Source of the DNA: Chloroflexota bacterium
GTDB taxonomy: Bacteria > Chloroflexota > Anaerolineae > CG2-30-64-16
DNA: 56,550 nt
Assembly: GCA_016876015.1 (NCBI GenBank)
Contig: VGOD01000010.1
Coordinates: 1-56,550, forward strand
Direction: 5' to 3'
This document shows positions 1-8,668 of the stretch, one piece after another. How positions within the stretch are numbered: the first letter of the stretch is position 1; every line of letters begins with the position of its first letter. Position numbers and translations under genes: made by a program. Under the pieces are notes generated by a model that saw nothing but the letters and a program-made list of their open reading frames with translations, was not told where the DNA came from and ran no database searches.

Positions 1-1161
1 CCTATCCGGCCGGTGGTCCACGATTTCCACGCGGCCGCCGATGGTCAACTGGGCGGCATCATGAAAGCATACCGCGAATGGCGCATCGGCGGCGACGCGC
101 TGTGGCTGCACCGCATCTGGCCACAGGTGAAGCAAAGTCTGGCCTATTGCATCGAGGTGTGGGATCCTGCTCATCGGGGCGTCCTGGTCGAGCCGCACCA
201 CAACACCTACGACATCGAGTTCTGGGGGCCAGACGGCATGTGCACGTCGTTCTATCTGGGCGCGCTGCAGGCCGCCATTGCCATGGCCGAGGCGGTGGGC
301 GACGATGCAACCCTGTATCGCGAGCTGTTGGCGAAGGGCCGCGCGTTCATGGAGTCGGAACTGTGGGATGGCGAGTACTTCATCCAGCGGATCCAATGGC
401 AGGGCCTGGTCGCGCCGAATCCGAGCGAGGCGCAGTCGTTCCACACCCACTATTCACCTGAGGCGATCGCGCTCCTGGAACGCGAGGGGCCGAAATACCA
501 GTATGGCTTCGGCTGTCTGTCCGATGGGGTGTTGGGCGCGTGGATCGCAGCGTGCTGCGGGGTGGAGGAATTCCTCGATCCCGTCAAGATCGCCAGCCAT
601 CTGCTGGCGGTGCACAGATACAACCTCAAGTCAGACCTCTCTGAACACGCCAATCCGCAGCGTCCCACGTTTGCTTTGGGCCACGAGGCCGGCCTGCTCC
701 TCTGCACCTGGCCGAAGGGCGGCGAGCTGACGCTGCCGTTCGTCTACAGCAACGAGGTGTGGACCGGCATCGAGTACCAGGTTGCTTCGCATCTGATGAT
801 GGCCGGCCACGTGACGGAGGGGCTTGAGATCGTGCGCGCAGTGCGCGACCGCTACGATGGTCGGGTGCGCAACCCATTCGACGAATACGAGTGCGGCCAT
901 TGGTACGGTCGCGCCCTGGCTTCTTACGGCCTCTTGCAGGGGCTGACGGGCGTGCGGTATGATGCGGTCACAAGAACGCTTTACATCAAGCCAAGCATCC
1001 CCGGCGACTTCCGCGCGTTCCTGTGCACAGCCACCGGCTTCGGCACGGTGGGCGTGCGCGATGGCCAGCCGTTTGTCGAGGTAAAGCGCGGGACGATCCC
1101 GTATCAGAGCATTGACTACTCGCCGGGCCGGCCCGAAGACGGCGCACACAGCCCAGGTTGA
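1..1161 (+). CDS. GH116-family beta-glycosidase, 5'-truncated by the window edge
   Basis: The reading frame is open from the first base, so the N-terminus lies outside the window; the 387 codons seen are the C-terminal catalytic (alpha/alpha)6 part. The segment HHNTYDIEFWG and the later CLSDGVLGAW match the two catalytic regions of GH116 enzymes (nucleophile Glu in the first, acid/base Asp in the second). LPFVYSNEVWTGIEYQ and YECGHWYGRAL are further family motifs. GH116 enzymes hydrolyse beta-glucosides, xylosides or related bonds; the substrate here cannot be told. No export signal can be judged because the N-terminus is missing. A creatininase-like gene starts 22 bp downstream on the same strand, so the two are probably co-transcribed. 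Family assignment is confident, substrate is not. Confidence 0.85.
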   Translation, partial: PIRPVVHDFHAAADGQLGGIMKAYREWRIGGDALWLHRIWPQVKQSLAYCIEVWDPAHRGVLVEPHHNTYDIEFWGPDGMCTSFYLGALQAAIAMAEAVGDDATLYRELLAKGRAFMESELWDGEYFIQRIQWQGLVAPNPSEAQSFHTHYSPEAIALLEREGPKYQYGFGCLSDGVLGAWIAACCGVEEFLDPVKIASHLLAVHRYNLKSDLSEHANPQRPTFALGHEAGLLLCTWPKGGELTLPFVYSNEVWTGIEYQVASHLMMAGHVTEGLEIVRAVRDRYDGRVRNPFDEYECGHWYGRALASYGLLQGLTGVRYDAVTRTLYIKPSIPGDFRAFLCTATGFGTVGVRDGQPFVEVKRGTIPYQSIDYSPGRPEDGAHSPG

Positions 1162-1183
1162 CGCCGATGCAGAGGTAAGCGCC

Positions 1184-2011
1184 ATGGAACCAGAAGTCAG
1201 ATACCACATGCTGCGACCCGGTCAGATCGTCGCGCGGCGGCGGGCCTGCCCGGTCATCTACATCCCCATCGGCACGCTGGAGTGGCACGGCGTTCACAAC
1301 CCCGTGGGCGCCGACACGCTGCAGGCCGAAGGGTTGGCGCTCCTCTGCGCGCAGCAGGGCGGCGGGCTGGTTTTCCCGCCGCTCTATTACGGCGAGAGCC
1401 GCCTGGAGGCGCTGATGGAAGCGAACGCGCGCGACCGGGAGCAGATCGCGGCGCACATGGAGCTCTCGGCCGATAACTTCTTGCCAGAGCGACAGCCTTT
1501 CAGCGCGACCGAGCAGGCGCTGAACTATCACAAGCTGCTGCTGCACATCCTGGTCGAGGCTGAGACCCTCGGCTTCGAGCTGGGCGTGCTGGTGGCGGGC
1601 CACTACCCGCTGATTGACCATGCCCGCGCGGCCGTGCTCCAGTTCAACCAGCGCGAATACAGCAAACGGCGCGGCATGTTGGCGTGGGCCTGCGTGGACT
1701 ACCTCCTCCTGCGCGATCAGTATGAGAACGCGGGAGACCACGCGGCCGGCTGGGAGACCTCGCACCTGATGGCGTTGCACGGCGGGACCGTGGACTTGAG
1801 CCTGCTGCCGCCCAAGGGCGATCCGCTGGTGGGGGTGGGCGGCAGGATGGCCCCGCAGGATGCTACGGCCGAATTCGGCGCGGAGATTCTGCAGGCCGCG
1901 GCCGAAATAATCGTCCAGGAAGTGCAGCATCGCCTGGCGCACCCTGAACTGTACCGCGGCCACGGCAATAGCCTGCGCGAGGGGTTATGGAGGAACCGAT
2001 CATGGAACTGA
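1184..2011 (+). CDS. Creatininase-family (creatinine amidohydrolase-like) metallohydrolase
   Basis: The N-terminal segment IPIGTLEWHGVHNPVGADTL carries the Glu-x-His and Asp metal ligands typical of the creatininase/MftE family, and VAGHYPL resembles the conserved second metal-site loop. Length (275 aa) fits the family. The ATG at 1184 is chosen because an AGAGGTAAG ribosome-binding site precedes it; an upstream extension would run back into the GH116 gene. Family members hydrolyse cyclic or linear amides, and many act in sugar or cofactor pathways rather than on creatinine. Placed between a glycosidase and a small pyruvate-kinase-C-like protein, it probably belongs to a carbohydrate operon. 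The exact substrate is unknown. Confidence 0.8.
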   Translation: MEPEVRYHMLRPGQIVARRRACPVIYIPIGTLEWHGVHNPVGADTLQAEGLALLCAQQGGGLVFPPLYYGESRLEALMEANARDREQIAAHMELSADNFLPERQPFSATEQALNYHKLLLHILVEAETLGFELGVLVAGHYPLIDHARAAVLQFNQREYSKRRGMLAWACVDYLLLRDQYENAGDHAAGWETSHLMALHGGTVDLSLLPPKGDPLVGVGGRMAPQDATAEFGAEILQAAAEIIVQEVQHRLAHPELYRGHGNSLREGLWRNRSWN

Positions 2012-2574
2012 AGACGCTTGTTTTCGAGAGCGGCGGCGAGCACAACACCGATGCCACGCTGCAAATCGCCGCGGAGCGGGCGCGAGCCTTGGGCATCCGG
2101 CAGGTGGTCGTCGCCTCGTCGCACGGCGAGACCGCGCGCAAGGCGCACGCTGTCTTCGCCGCGTCGGGCGCCAGGGTCATCGCGGTTTCGATCTGCCACA
2201 GTTGGGAGGCGAAGGGCTGGACCATGTCGGCCGAGACCAAAGCCGAGTTGACCGCGCTAGGCGTGATCGTCCACACGGGCGTCCACGCGCTGGGCGATGG
2301 GGTCAGTGCGGCCTTCTCGGCTAAGTTCGGCGGCCGCTCGACGGCCGAGATCGTGCGCGACACCCTCTACCGCTTCTCGCAGGGGATGAAGGTGGCCGTG
2401 GAGTGCCTGCTGATGGCTGCGGACGCCGGTCTGCTAGACATGGCGCAGGAGGTCATCGCCATCGCCGGCACGGACAGCGGCGCAGATACGGCCATCGTCT
2501 GCAAGCCGGCTTATCCGCGCACGTTCCACGAACTGGAAATCCGCGAGATTCTGGCCAAGCCGCGCATTCCGTGA
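2002..2574 (+). CDS. Pyruvate kinase C-terminal-domain-like protein
   Basis: A 190-aa single-domain protein resembling the alpha/beta C-terminal domain of pyruvate kinase as found in stand-alone form in archaea and some bacteria. Visible features are a Rossmann-like start (TDATLQIAAERARALGIRQV), VVASSHGETARKA, and a C-terminal IAIAGTDSGADTA turn. There is no pyruvate kinase TIM barrel, so it cannot be a complete pyruvate kinase. The start at 2002 is favoured over 1987 because GGAGG lies 8 nt upstream of it. The gene overlaps the end of the creatininase-like gene by 10 bp, indicating translational coupling. Function of these stand-alone domains is not established. Confidence 0.65.
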   Translation: MELKTLVFESGGEHNTDATLQIAAERARALGIRQVVVASSHGETARKAHAVFAASGARVIAVSICHSWEAKGWTMSAETKAELTALGVIVHTGVHALGDGVSAAFSAKFGGRSTAEIVRDTLYRFSQGMKVAVECLLMAADAGLLDMAQEVIAIAGTDSGADTAIVCKPAYPRTFHELEIREILAKPRIP

Positions 2575-2593
2575 CGCCCCGGCGGATGAAAGC

Positions 2594-2661
2594 TTACGCC
2601 AAGGCGCAAAGAGCAGGGCAGTTCTGCCAGTCATCTTGGCGTCTTTGCGTCTTTGCGTGAG
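2594..2661. repeat. Palindromic CGCAAAG/CTTTGCG intergenic repeat, copy 1
   Basis: The left arm (ACGCCAAGGCGCAAAG) and right arm (CTTGGCGTCTTTGCGT, then CTTTGCGTGAG) are inverted repeats of a roughly 7-bp-periodic motif. They enclose a small GGCAG-TT-CTGCC hairpin at 2617-2628. The same element occurs at 14806-14883. It lies between the 2574 stop and the acetyltransferase gene and may fold as an mRNA hairpin or terminator. Confidence 0.75.
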
Positions 2662-2728
2662 ACCGGTGCGGCTATTCTCAAGCCAGTTTCCCATGCCGGC
2701 CGCGACCGGTATCTATGTGGAAATCTTC

Positions 2729-3310
2729 ATGGATCAGCAACCTGTACAACAGCCTCAGCCGCCCCAGCAGCTTCACATGCTCTGGCCAGAGCGCCTGATG
2801 CCCGCGCCGCCTGAACCATCCTTGCCCCCGGACTACGAGCTGCGGGTGTTTCGGCCAGAAGATGCCGGCGCTTATCTGACCCTGATGCACGGCGCAGGCT
2901 TCACGCAGTTCGACGCTGAGGCCCTCAAGAAGTGGCTGGATCGGGTGTTGCCGGACGGCTTCTACTTGGCGACCCACCGTCCAACCGGCGAGCTGGCCGC
3001 CACGGCGCTGGCTGCCCACAACCCTTCGCCCCTCCATCCATTCGGGGGCGAGCTCGGCTGGGTGGCCGGCAGCCCGGCGCACGCTGGCCGCGGGCTGGGC
3101 CGCGCGGTCTGTGCCGCCGTGGTGCGGCGCTTTGTCTCTGCGGGCTATCGGCGCATCTACCTGAAGACCGATGACTTGCGGTTGCCGGCGCTCAAAGTCT
3201 ACCTGGGGTTGGGTTTTGTCCCGTTCTTGTTCGCGGATGATATGCCGGGGCGCTGGCAGGCCATCTGCGAGAAGTTGGACTGGCCCTTCACGCCTGAGCA
3301 GTGGGCGTGA
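2729..3310 (+). CDS. GNAT-family N-acetyltransferase
   Basis: A 193-aa protein. After a Gln/Pro-rich N-terminus (about residues 1-40) comes a GNAT fold: YELRVFRPEDAGAYL (beta1/alpha1), GELGWVAGSPAHAGRGLGRA (the acetyl-CoA-binding R-x-x-G-x-G/A loop, here AGRGLGRA) and ALKVYLGLGFVPF (C-terminal YxxxGF motif). It transfers an acyl group from acyl-CoA to an amine; the acceptor is unknown. The ATG at 2729 is chosen because upstream codons lie in the intergenic palindromic repeat. It stands alone between two repeat elements, so it is probably a separate transcription unit. Confidence 0.8.
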   Translation: MDQQPVQQPQPPQQLHMLWPERLMPAPPEPSLPPDYELRVFRPEDAGAYLTLMHGAGFTQFDAEALKKWLDRVLPDGFYLATHRPTGELAATALAAHNPSPLHPFGGELGWVAGSPAHAGRGLGRAVCAAVVRRFVSAGYRRIYLKTDDLRLPALKVYLGLGFVPFLFADDMPGRWQAICEKLDWPFTPEQWA

Positions 3311-3340
3311 CGGGGGGGTGTCGGTTTGGGGGCATGAAGT

Positions 3341-3413
3341 CACCGCAGAGGCGCTGAGGCCGCAGAGAGCGAGAGAATTCGGCCTCTCGGCGTTCTCAGC
3401 GGTCTCCGCGGTG
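3341..3413. repeat. Palindromic GCAGAGG-type intergenic repeat
   Basis: A 73-bp imperfect palindrome begins CACCGC and ends GCGGTG. Its arms are built of octad-like units (GCAGAGGC, GCTGAGGC / GTTCTCAGC, GGTCTCCGC). It lies between the convergent GNAT and URO-D genes, where it could end both transcripts. It resembles the repeats at 2594 and 14806 in architecture but not in motif. Confidence 0.7.
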
Positions 3414-3470
3414 GAATTCGCCCCCAGTCTGCAATGCACCCGGCGTGATGCCAGCCTGTCGAGGATGCGG

Positions 3471-4631
3471 TCAGGATCTGCCTCGTTTGCGGTAGTGGGC
3501 CAGGCCCTCGACCAATGTCTGCATGTTCTCCCACGGCACGCCGGGCGTGATCGAGCTTGAGCCGCCAAGGATAAGCCCCCTCTTCGGTCCCCGCTCCACC
3601 AGCCAGGCCAACTCGCGGCGAACATCGGATGGCGCGCCGAATGGCAAGGTGCGCGTCACCGAGACCCCGCCGATGATGATCAGGTCTTCGCCGTCCTTCG
3701 TCTTCATGGCGCAGATCTTCTCGTAATCCATGCCGTCTTCGTACTGGAAGCCCTGGAAGCCATGGATGCCTACGTCGAGTAGACGCGGCGCCATCTGCAT
3801 CAGGTTGCCGTCGCAGTGCCAGATGAGGCGCAGCCCGATCTTCAGGAGCGGCGCCAGACAGCGGGCGAAGTGCGGGAACCAGAGCCTGTCCAGTGACGTG
3901 ATCTTGACCAACGTGCCGCGCGAGTCGGCCATATCGTGATCCAGACGGTAGAGCGGCGGCAGATTGCCCTCCGTGTAGGCGCGGGCGGCCGCGCGGTTGT
4001 TCAGCAGCCCGTAGTCCGCTTCCAGGGAGAAGTGCCGCTCCATCATGTCCGGGTAGAGCGCATAGGCCATGAAGTAGTGACTGTAGCCGTATCTGGTATA
4101 GTCCAGACCCGGAAAAGCGATGAAGCCGTAGCCGCTCTTCAGGATGCCGGGGCCAAGCTCGGCCTGGAGCGCGATCTCGTTTTCGATGATCTGGCGCGCT
4201 CGCGCATCCTCGTCGAACTCGGCGATGGCGCGGCGCAGCCGCGGGAACTCGATGCGCTCCAGGTGCTCCACCACGGCTTCCGGCGAGTCAATTCGCATGC
4301 CATCGCAGATGATCTCGTGGATGCCGGCGGTTGCGGCGTCTCTTTGCGTCGCGTCCTCCTCATAGCCGCCTTCGCCCATGGTCAGCGGATTGCGCGGTAT
4401 CCACTGATCGAGCAGGCAAGTACCGGCGGCATACTGCATCGCCAGGTAGGTCTTTTCCGGTTCGCGGCGGTAGGCGCCCGGTTCGGCGTCCGCCAGGCGC
4501 TCGATGTGCCCATGCGCCATCGGGTTGAGGAGCCAGCTCGGGATGCCCCTGGTCGGCTTCTGCAAGATGGTGTCCAGGGCCAGTTGGGCGGTTTCGGTGG
4601 TGGGTTGGGGGAATCTGGCGCGCTTTGTCAT
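3471..4631 (-). CDS. Uroporphyrinogen decarboxylase (URO-D)-family protein
   Basis: A 386-aa protein with the URO-D fold as found in corrinoid:thiol methyltransferase-like and uncharacterised branches rather than in haem biosynthesis. Visible landmarks are LIWHCDGNLMQMAPRLLDVGI (the HxDGN loop at the barrel centre), GFQGFQYEDGMD, IIGGVSV near the C-terminus, and RGLILGGSSSITPGVPWEN (the typical last-strand G-x-S-x-x-I-x-P loop). It sits 10 bp downstream of a Gfo/Idh/MocA dehydrogenase on the same strand and is probably co-transcribed. In such clusters these proteins are linked to sugar or methyl-compound catabolism; no specific reaction can be assigned. A decayed second URO-D gene lies at 7224-7739. 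Confidence 0.8.
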   Translation of the reverse strand: MTKRARFPQPTTETAQLALDTILQKPTRGIPSWLLNPMAHGHIERLADAEPGAYRREPEKTYLAMQYAAGTCLLDQWIPRNPLTMGEGGYEEDATQRDAATAGIHEIICDGMRIDSPEAVVEHLERIEFPRLRRAIAEFDEDARARQIIENEIALQAELGPGILKSGYGFIAFPGLDYTRYGYSHYFMAYALYPDMMERHFSLEADYGLLNNRAAARAYTEGNLPPLYRLDHDMADSRGTLVKITSLDRLWFPHFARCLAPLLKIGLRLIWHCDGNLMQMAPRLLDVGIHGFQGFQYEDGMDYEKICAMKTKDGEDLIIIGGVSVTRTLPFGAPSDVRRELAWLVERGPKRGLILGGSSSITPGVPWENMQTLVEGLAHYRKRGRS

Positions 4632-4641
4632 GCCCTCTCCA

Positions 4642-5748
4642 TCACCACTCGCGCGAGTCGGGCACGGGCAGCCACGCGCCGCCCTGCCGGACCGATTCCT
4701 GGCTGATCAGGCCGGGCAACGTCATGTCCATTGCCTCGTGGATGCCGATCGGGCACGGCTGCTCGCCCTGGATGGCCGCTACGAAGTCCATCACCTCGAA
4801 GTAGTCGCCGCCGCCATGCCCGGCCTTCAACGCCTCGGCCGGCGGGTTGCGCCACATCGCGGGCAGGTAGTCAGCTTCCAGGTCGGCCAGTTTCAGCCAC
4901 GTGTTCATATCAGGGCAGAGGCCAGCCAGCCAGATCTTGTGCGGTTCCAGTGAGCTGCGCGCGGACTCATAGCAGCCCGTCGTGCCTTGCAGTGAGTAGT
5001 TGGCCATCGCGTGGGGCCGGTTGGAGAGCATGTCCACGCGAATCTTGATCAGCGCGTCCCGACTGGTCTTGGCCAGCATCACGCAACTGTCCTGGTTTTC
5101 GTAGTGCTGGCCGCGCGGGTCCACGTAGTGATGGCCGCTGCCCGCACAGCACACGCGCACCACGCGATCGTCGGGCATCCACTGCAGGATTGGCCCCAGG
5201 CTGTGTGTAGGATAGGTGATCCCGTCAATGCCGGTCTGCCAAATCCGGCGCCAGGGGGTTAGCTCGTTCAATTCCTTCAGCTCGTGGATGTACTCCCCTT
5301 CGGCGTAGTAGACCTGGCCGAACAGACCGCGGCGCACGAGTTCTTTGATCAGCACATTGGCCTTGATGTAGGTGTAGTTCTCGGCCATCATGTAGACGGC
5401 CTTCGAGCGCCGGCACGCGGCTGCCAACGCGCGGCATTCGTCCAGCGAGATGCCCGCCGTGACTTCGCTCAGCACGTGGATGTTCCGCTCCAGCGCCGCG
5501 ATCGCCTGGGGCGCATGGAACTGCATCGGCGTGGCGATCACCACCGCATCGGGTCGAGCCTCGTCCAGCATCTTCTCGTAGGCAGTATACAGTTGCGTTA
5601 TGCCCCCGGCGCGGCCCACCTCGGCCAGCGTCTCCTGGTTGACGTCGCACAGCGCCACGATGACCGTGTCAGGATGTACCTGGAACGCCTTGAAGAAAGA
5701 ACTGGCGCGATGTACGCCGACAAACGCCACCTGGATATCTTTGCTCAT
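4642..5748 (-). CDS. Gfo/Idh/MocA-family oxidoreductase (dehydrogenase 1)
   Basis: A 368-aa NAD(P)-dependent dehydrogenase. The N-terminal Rossmann fold (IQVAFVGVHRASSFFKAF, VIVALCDVN) lacks the usual GxGxxG and has GVHRAS instead. The segment HVLSEVTAG replaces the family EKP motif (E present, KP missing). The C-terminal domain contains HGGGDYFEVMDFV, the usual GHGGxD region. These enzymes oxidise or epimerise sugars and inositols. The start at 5748 is preceded by GGAGAAAGACATC; an extension to 5778 lacks a ribosome-binding site. The URO-D gene follows 10 bp downstream. The atypical EVT for EKP suggests a subgroup whose catalysis may differ. Confidence 0.85.
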   Translation of the reverse strand: MSKDIQVAFVGVHRASSFFKAFQVHPDTVIVALCDVNQETLAEVGRAGGITQLYTAYEKMLDEARPDAVVIATPMQFHAPQAIAALERNIHVLSEVTAGISLDECRALAAACRRSKAVYMMAENYTYIKANVLIKELVRRGLFGQVYYAEGEYIHELKELNELTPWRRIWQTGIDGITYPTHSLGPILQWMPDDRVVRVCCAGSGHHYVDPRGQHYENQDSCVMLAKTSRDALIKIRVDMLSNRPHAMANYSLQGTTGCYESARSSLEPHKIWLAGLCPDMNTWLKLADLEADYLPAMWRNPPAEALKAGHGGGDYFEVMDFVAAIQGEQPCPIGIHEAMDMTLPGLISQESVRQGGAWLPVPDSREW

Positions 5749-5785
5749 GATGTCTTTCTCCATCGCGGGATCGCCCACACGCTAC

Positions 5786-5937
5786 CATAGATTCATCCAT
5801 TTCCGAATGGCCATCGGCGCGGTGCGCGCGATCCATGAGGCGGGCCTGCGCGTCCCTGAAGACATCTCGGTCGTCGGGCTGGACGACATCGAGGTAGCCG
5901 CGTATCAGAATCCACCTTTCATGATATTCAGAAGCCA
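5786..5937 (+). pseudogene. LacI-family regulator relic (C-terminal fragment)
   Basis: In the + frame the peptide FRMAIGAVRAIHEAGLRVP, followed directly by EDISVVGLDDIEVAAYQNPP, matches the C-terminal ligand-binding core of LacI/PurR repressors (consensus A-G-A-x-x-A-L-x-x-x-G-x-x-V-P-x-D-I-S-V-V-G-F-D-D). There is no N-terminal HTH or start codon, and similarity stops abruptly at about 5930. A second short open stretch follows in another frame. The fragment lies between the two Gfo/Idh/MocA genes. It is a decayed regulator that presumably once controlled this sugar cluster. Confidence 0.7.
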
Positions 5938-6001
5938 ATCGAGGTTGCAGCGGCCATTGCTTTGGTGGCCTGGTTCGCAGGCCCGTCGGTCATTGCATCA
6001 C

Positions 6002-7207
6002 TCAGTTTCGCCGTAGCGCTGCCACAGGCATGGTGAGCAAACATGACGGTGCGCCGGCGCCCTGACTTTCCTCAGCCTTCTCCCAGTATGGCCGCACGTC
6101 CACCACCCGGCCTGTGTGCATCGCCTCATCAATGGCGAAACACGTGATGGCGGACGTGAGAGCGTCCCACATGCCGACCGCGGGAGGCACGCGTTCCAAC
6201 ATGCTAGCCGCCAGTTCCCGCGCCAGCACTGCGTCGCCGCCGCCGTGCCCATCCATGGCCCGGATCGGCACATCCTCGATGGCAGCGTCGAACCCGATCC
6301 GCCGAAGCTGGATCGTGCTGGCGTAGAGATCGGCCCGCAGCGCGCCCTCGCTGCCGAGAATGTACATCCGCCGCTCTGGAATCCCGGCGTTGCAGTTCGT
6401 GTGGAAGGTCGCGCGCACGCCGTTGGCGTATTCCACGATGGCCACCTGGTTGTCCACGATGTCCTTGTCAGACGTGAAGGGATTCAGGTCTACCAGGCCG
6501 CCCCAGGTGCGGTAGGCATCCACCCCCTTCTCGCTCTGGCCGAGCCGCGCGATGTGATGCTCGTTCTCGGGCAGGAAGAAGCTCAATCCGCCGAAGGATG
6601 CCACGCGGACGGCGAGACTCTGCACCATCCAGTTGGCCAGGTCAATGTCGTGGCAACACTTCTCCAGGAGATGGGTTCCGGCATAGCATTGCAGCCGGCG
6701 CCAGTCACCCATGATGTACCCGCCATGGTTGAAGCCCAGGGTCTCGTTGAACTCCATGCTGATGATCTGACCGACGGCGCCCCCGTCCAGCAACTCCTTG
6801 ATCTTCCGGTAGTGCGCTGAATAGCGCAGCGAAAATCCCAGGTTGAAGAGTTTTCCGCTGGACTGGTGGGCATCGCGCATTGCCAGGCAGTCGGCCAGCG
6901 TGGTGGCCAGCGGCTTCTGGCAGAACACGTCCTTGCCCGCGGCGAACGCGGCGATCACCTGCTCCCGGTGGTAGCAGTTCCATGAAGCGACCATGACCCA
7001 ATCCACATTGTCAGCCTGTACCAGGTCGTTGTAGTCCGCGTAGACCCTGGCGCCGGGGCTGACCTCGGCCTGGGTCTTGGAGATGGAACGTGGGTCCGGG
7101 TCGCAAAGCGCCCGCACCGCCAGCCGTGCGTCTTGCTGCAGCAGGAGTCGCGCCACGTGCCGCCCCATGCCGCCGCAACCGATCATACCGATACCGACTT
7201 GCTGCAT
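6002..7207 (-). CDS. Gfo/Idh/MocA-family oxidoreductase (dehydrogenase 2)
   Basis: A 401-aa enzyme with an N-terminal Rossmann motif GMIGCGGMGRHVARL and the family motif VFCQKPLATT (Q-K-P in place of E-K-P). The substrate domain contains THLLEKCCHDIDLANWM, with the conserved H-D-I-D. MDGHGGGDAVLARELAASM near the C-terminus is the common GHGGGD region. It probably dehydrogenates a sugar or sugar derivative imported by the adjacent transporter. The last ~17 residues (after about YWEKAEES) look non-homologous and run towards the LacI-relic region, so the C-terminus may have been altered by the same rearrangement. The start at 7207 follows GGGAGGATCTGATGCAG-like sequence with GGAGG suitably placed. 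Confidence 0.85.
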   Translation of the reverse strand: MQQVGIGMIGCGGMGRHVARLLLQQDARLAVRALCDPDPRSISKTQAEVSPGARVYADYNDLVQADNVDWVMVASWNCYHREQVIAAFAAGKDVFCQKPLATTLADCLAMRDAHQSSGKLFNLGFSLRYSAHYRKIKELLDGGAVGQIISMEFNETLGFNHGGYIMGDWRRLQCYAGTHLLEKCCHDIDLANWMVQSLAVRVASFGGLSFFLPENEHHIARLGQSEKGVDAYRTWGGLVDLNPFTSDKDIVDNQVAIVEYANGVRATFHTNCNAGIPERRMYILGSEGALRADLYASTIQLRRIGFDAAIEDVPIRAMDGHGGGDAVLARELAASMLERVPPAVGMWDALTSAITCFAIDEAMHTGRVVDVRPYWEKAEESQGAGAPSCLLTMPVAALRRN

Positions 7208-7223
7208 CAGATCCTCCCGGTGT

Positions 7224-7739
7224 TACGAGATCAAGCCCTCCCAGAACGCCAGGGCGGTTTCCGCCGCAGCCAGGGGCAGCTCGTCCTCCACACCGATTCC
7301 CAGGCCAGGCGTCGCACGCGGAAATAGCTGAACCACAGCTCCGCCAACACGTCGCTCGTACACAGCAGCAGATTGCGTCGCGAGAGCACGCGTCGGAAGA
7401 GATCAGCCACGTGGTCGCGCACCTCCTCGGGCCCGGCATTCGCCAGCACGATAGGGCTGACGCCGCCGATCAGACACACGCCATCGCCCGGCTCCCGCAT
7501 GGCCAGTTCGAACGGCGTATTGCCGAGCGGCGGCTCGCTCAGCGAGTCAATCGCAGTCTCGTAATCGGCCACGGGTTTCTGCCGCGCCAGCCAGTGACGT
7601 ACAGGGGCATAGTCTTCGTGGGACTTGATGAACTACTCCATGACGTATGCGGTCTCGGCGCCGGGATAGTGCTCGCTGACCTCAGTCACCTTGCCCACGG
7701 TCGTCTCGACGGTACGCGTGGTCAGCAGCCGCTCGTGAG
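7224..7739 (-). pseudogene. Decayed URO-D-family gene
   Basis: Reading leftwards from about 7739, the minus frame encodes a URO-D-like peptide that starts mid-protein (SEHYPGAETAYVME), hits an in-frame TAG at 7633-7635, then continues FIKSHEDYAPVRHWLARQ. It next jumps, with no room for the central barrel, to SLSEPPLGNTPFELA and CLIGGVSPIVLA, the C-terminal barrel strands. The tail changes frame again: a peptide ending ALAFWEGLIS stops at 7224. This is 5' truncation, at least one nonsense codon, a central deletion and a frame change. It lies between the permease and dehydrogenase 2 and appears to be an inactivated member of the same operon. Confidence 0.75.
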
Positions 7740-7756
7740 AAGAAACCAAAGAACGC

Positions 7757-8638
7757 CTATCCTTTCAGGCCGGTCAGCGCGATGCCTTCGATGAAGTTGC
7801 GTTGCATCAACAGGAACACGAACAGCACGGGCAAGAACATGATGCTGGCGCCCGCCATCTGAAGGTGTGTCTGGCTGATGTATTGCTCTGTAAAGCGCGA
7901 CATGGCGATCGGAAGGGTCCAGAGTTGCTTGCTGTTGATGATAATCAGGGGCCACAGGAAGTTGTCCCAGCTTCCCAGGAACGCGAAGATCGCCAGGGCG
8001 GCAATCGCAGGCTTGCAAAGCGGCAGCATGATGCGCGTGAAGATATACGGTTCAGACGCGCCGTCTATGCGCGCCGCCTCGAGCAGCGGTTTGGGCACAC
8101 CCAGCATGAACTGCCGCATCATGAAAATGCCGAACGGGGTCACGATCGCGGGAAGGATCATGCCGCTGTAGGTGTTCACCATGTGCAGCCGCGCCATCAT
8201 GATGAAGAGTGGGATCATGATCACCTGGAAGGGGATCATCATCGTGGAGAGGATCAAGATGAAGATCAGCATGCGCCCAGGGAACTGGTAGCGCGCAAAT
8301 GCGAAGCCTGCCATGCTGCTGGTCAGCAACTGGGCCGCGGTGATCGTGCCTGCCACAAAGACGCTGTTGAAGAAGAATCGGGCGAAGCCCACCCGCCCCC
8401 AAACCTCGATATAGTTATTCAGGGAGTACTTCGCAGGGGCAAACCATATAGGCGGCACTTTGATCACTTCAGAAAGCGGCATCAGCGACGCGGAGAGCAT
8501 CCAAACCAGGGGCAACAGCATCCAGACCGCGCCCAGCATCAGGATGAGAAACCCCAGGACCAGGACAGCGAGCTCCGCCCGTGAGTGTCGTCTGAGAAAA
8601 GCCATTGCCGATGGACGCTGCAGAGCGATTTCGGTCAT
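7757..8638 (-). CDS. Sugar ABC transporter permease, MalG-like (CUT1)
   Basis: A 293-aa membrane protein with six predicted transmembrane segments and the binding-protein-dependent permease loop LEAARIDGASEPYIFTRIML (EAA motif) at about residues 190-210, which contacts the ATPase. It ends with the ALTGLKG tail typical of MalG-type partners. GGAG lies 8 nt before the ATG. It follows the MalF-type permease by 30 bp and forms the inner-membrane channel with it. No ATP-binding subunit is present nearby; as in many Chloroflexi, Thermotogae and Firmicutes CUT1 systems, a shared MsmK-type ATPase elsewhere is likely (inference). Confidence 0.92.
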   Translation of the reverse strand: MTEIALQRPSAMAFLRRHSRAELAVLVLGFLILMLGAVWMLLPLVWMLSASLMPLSEVIKVPPIWFAPAKYSLNNYIEVWGRVGFARFFFNSVFVAGTITAAQLLTSSMAGFAFARYQFPGRMLIFILILSTMMIPFQVIMIPLFIMMARLHMVNTYSGMILPAIVTPFGIFMMRQFMLGVPKPLLEAARIDGASEPYIFTRIMLPLCKPAIAALAIFAFLGSWDNFLWPLIIINSKQLWTLPIAMSRFTEQYISQTHLQMAGASIMFLPVLFVFLLMQRNFIEGIALTGLKG

Positions 8639-8668
8639 CTGAGGGTCTCCGTCGCAGGTGTAGGCAGC

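Noticed and set aside
5920..6034. Short plus-strand peptide ending AVALPQAW after the LacI relic
   Set aside because: Too short, no family recognised, overlaps the end of a real minus-strand gene.
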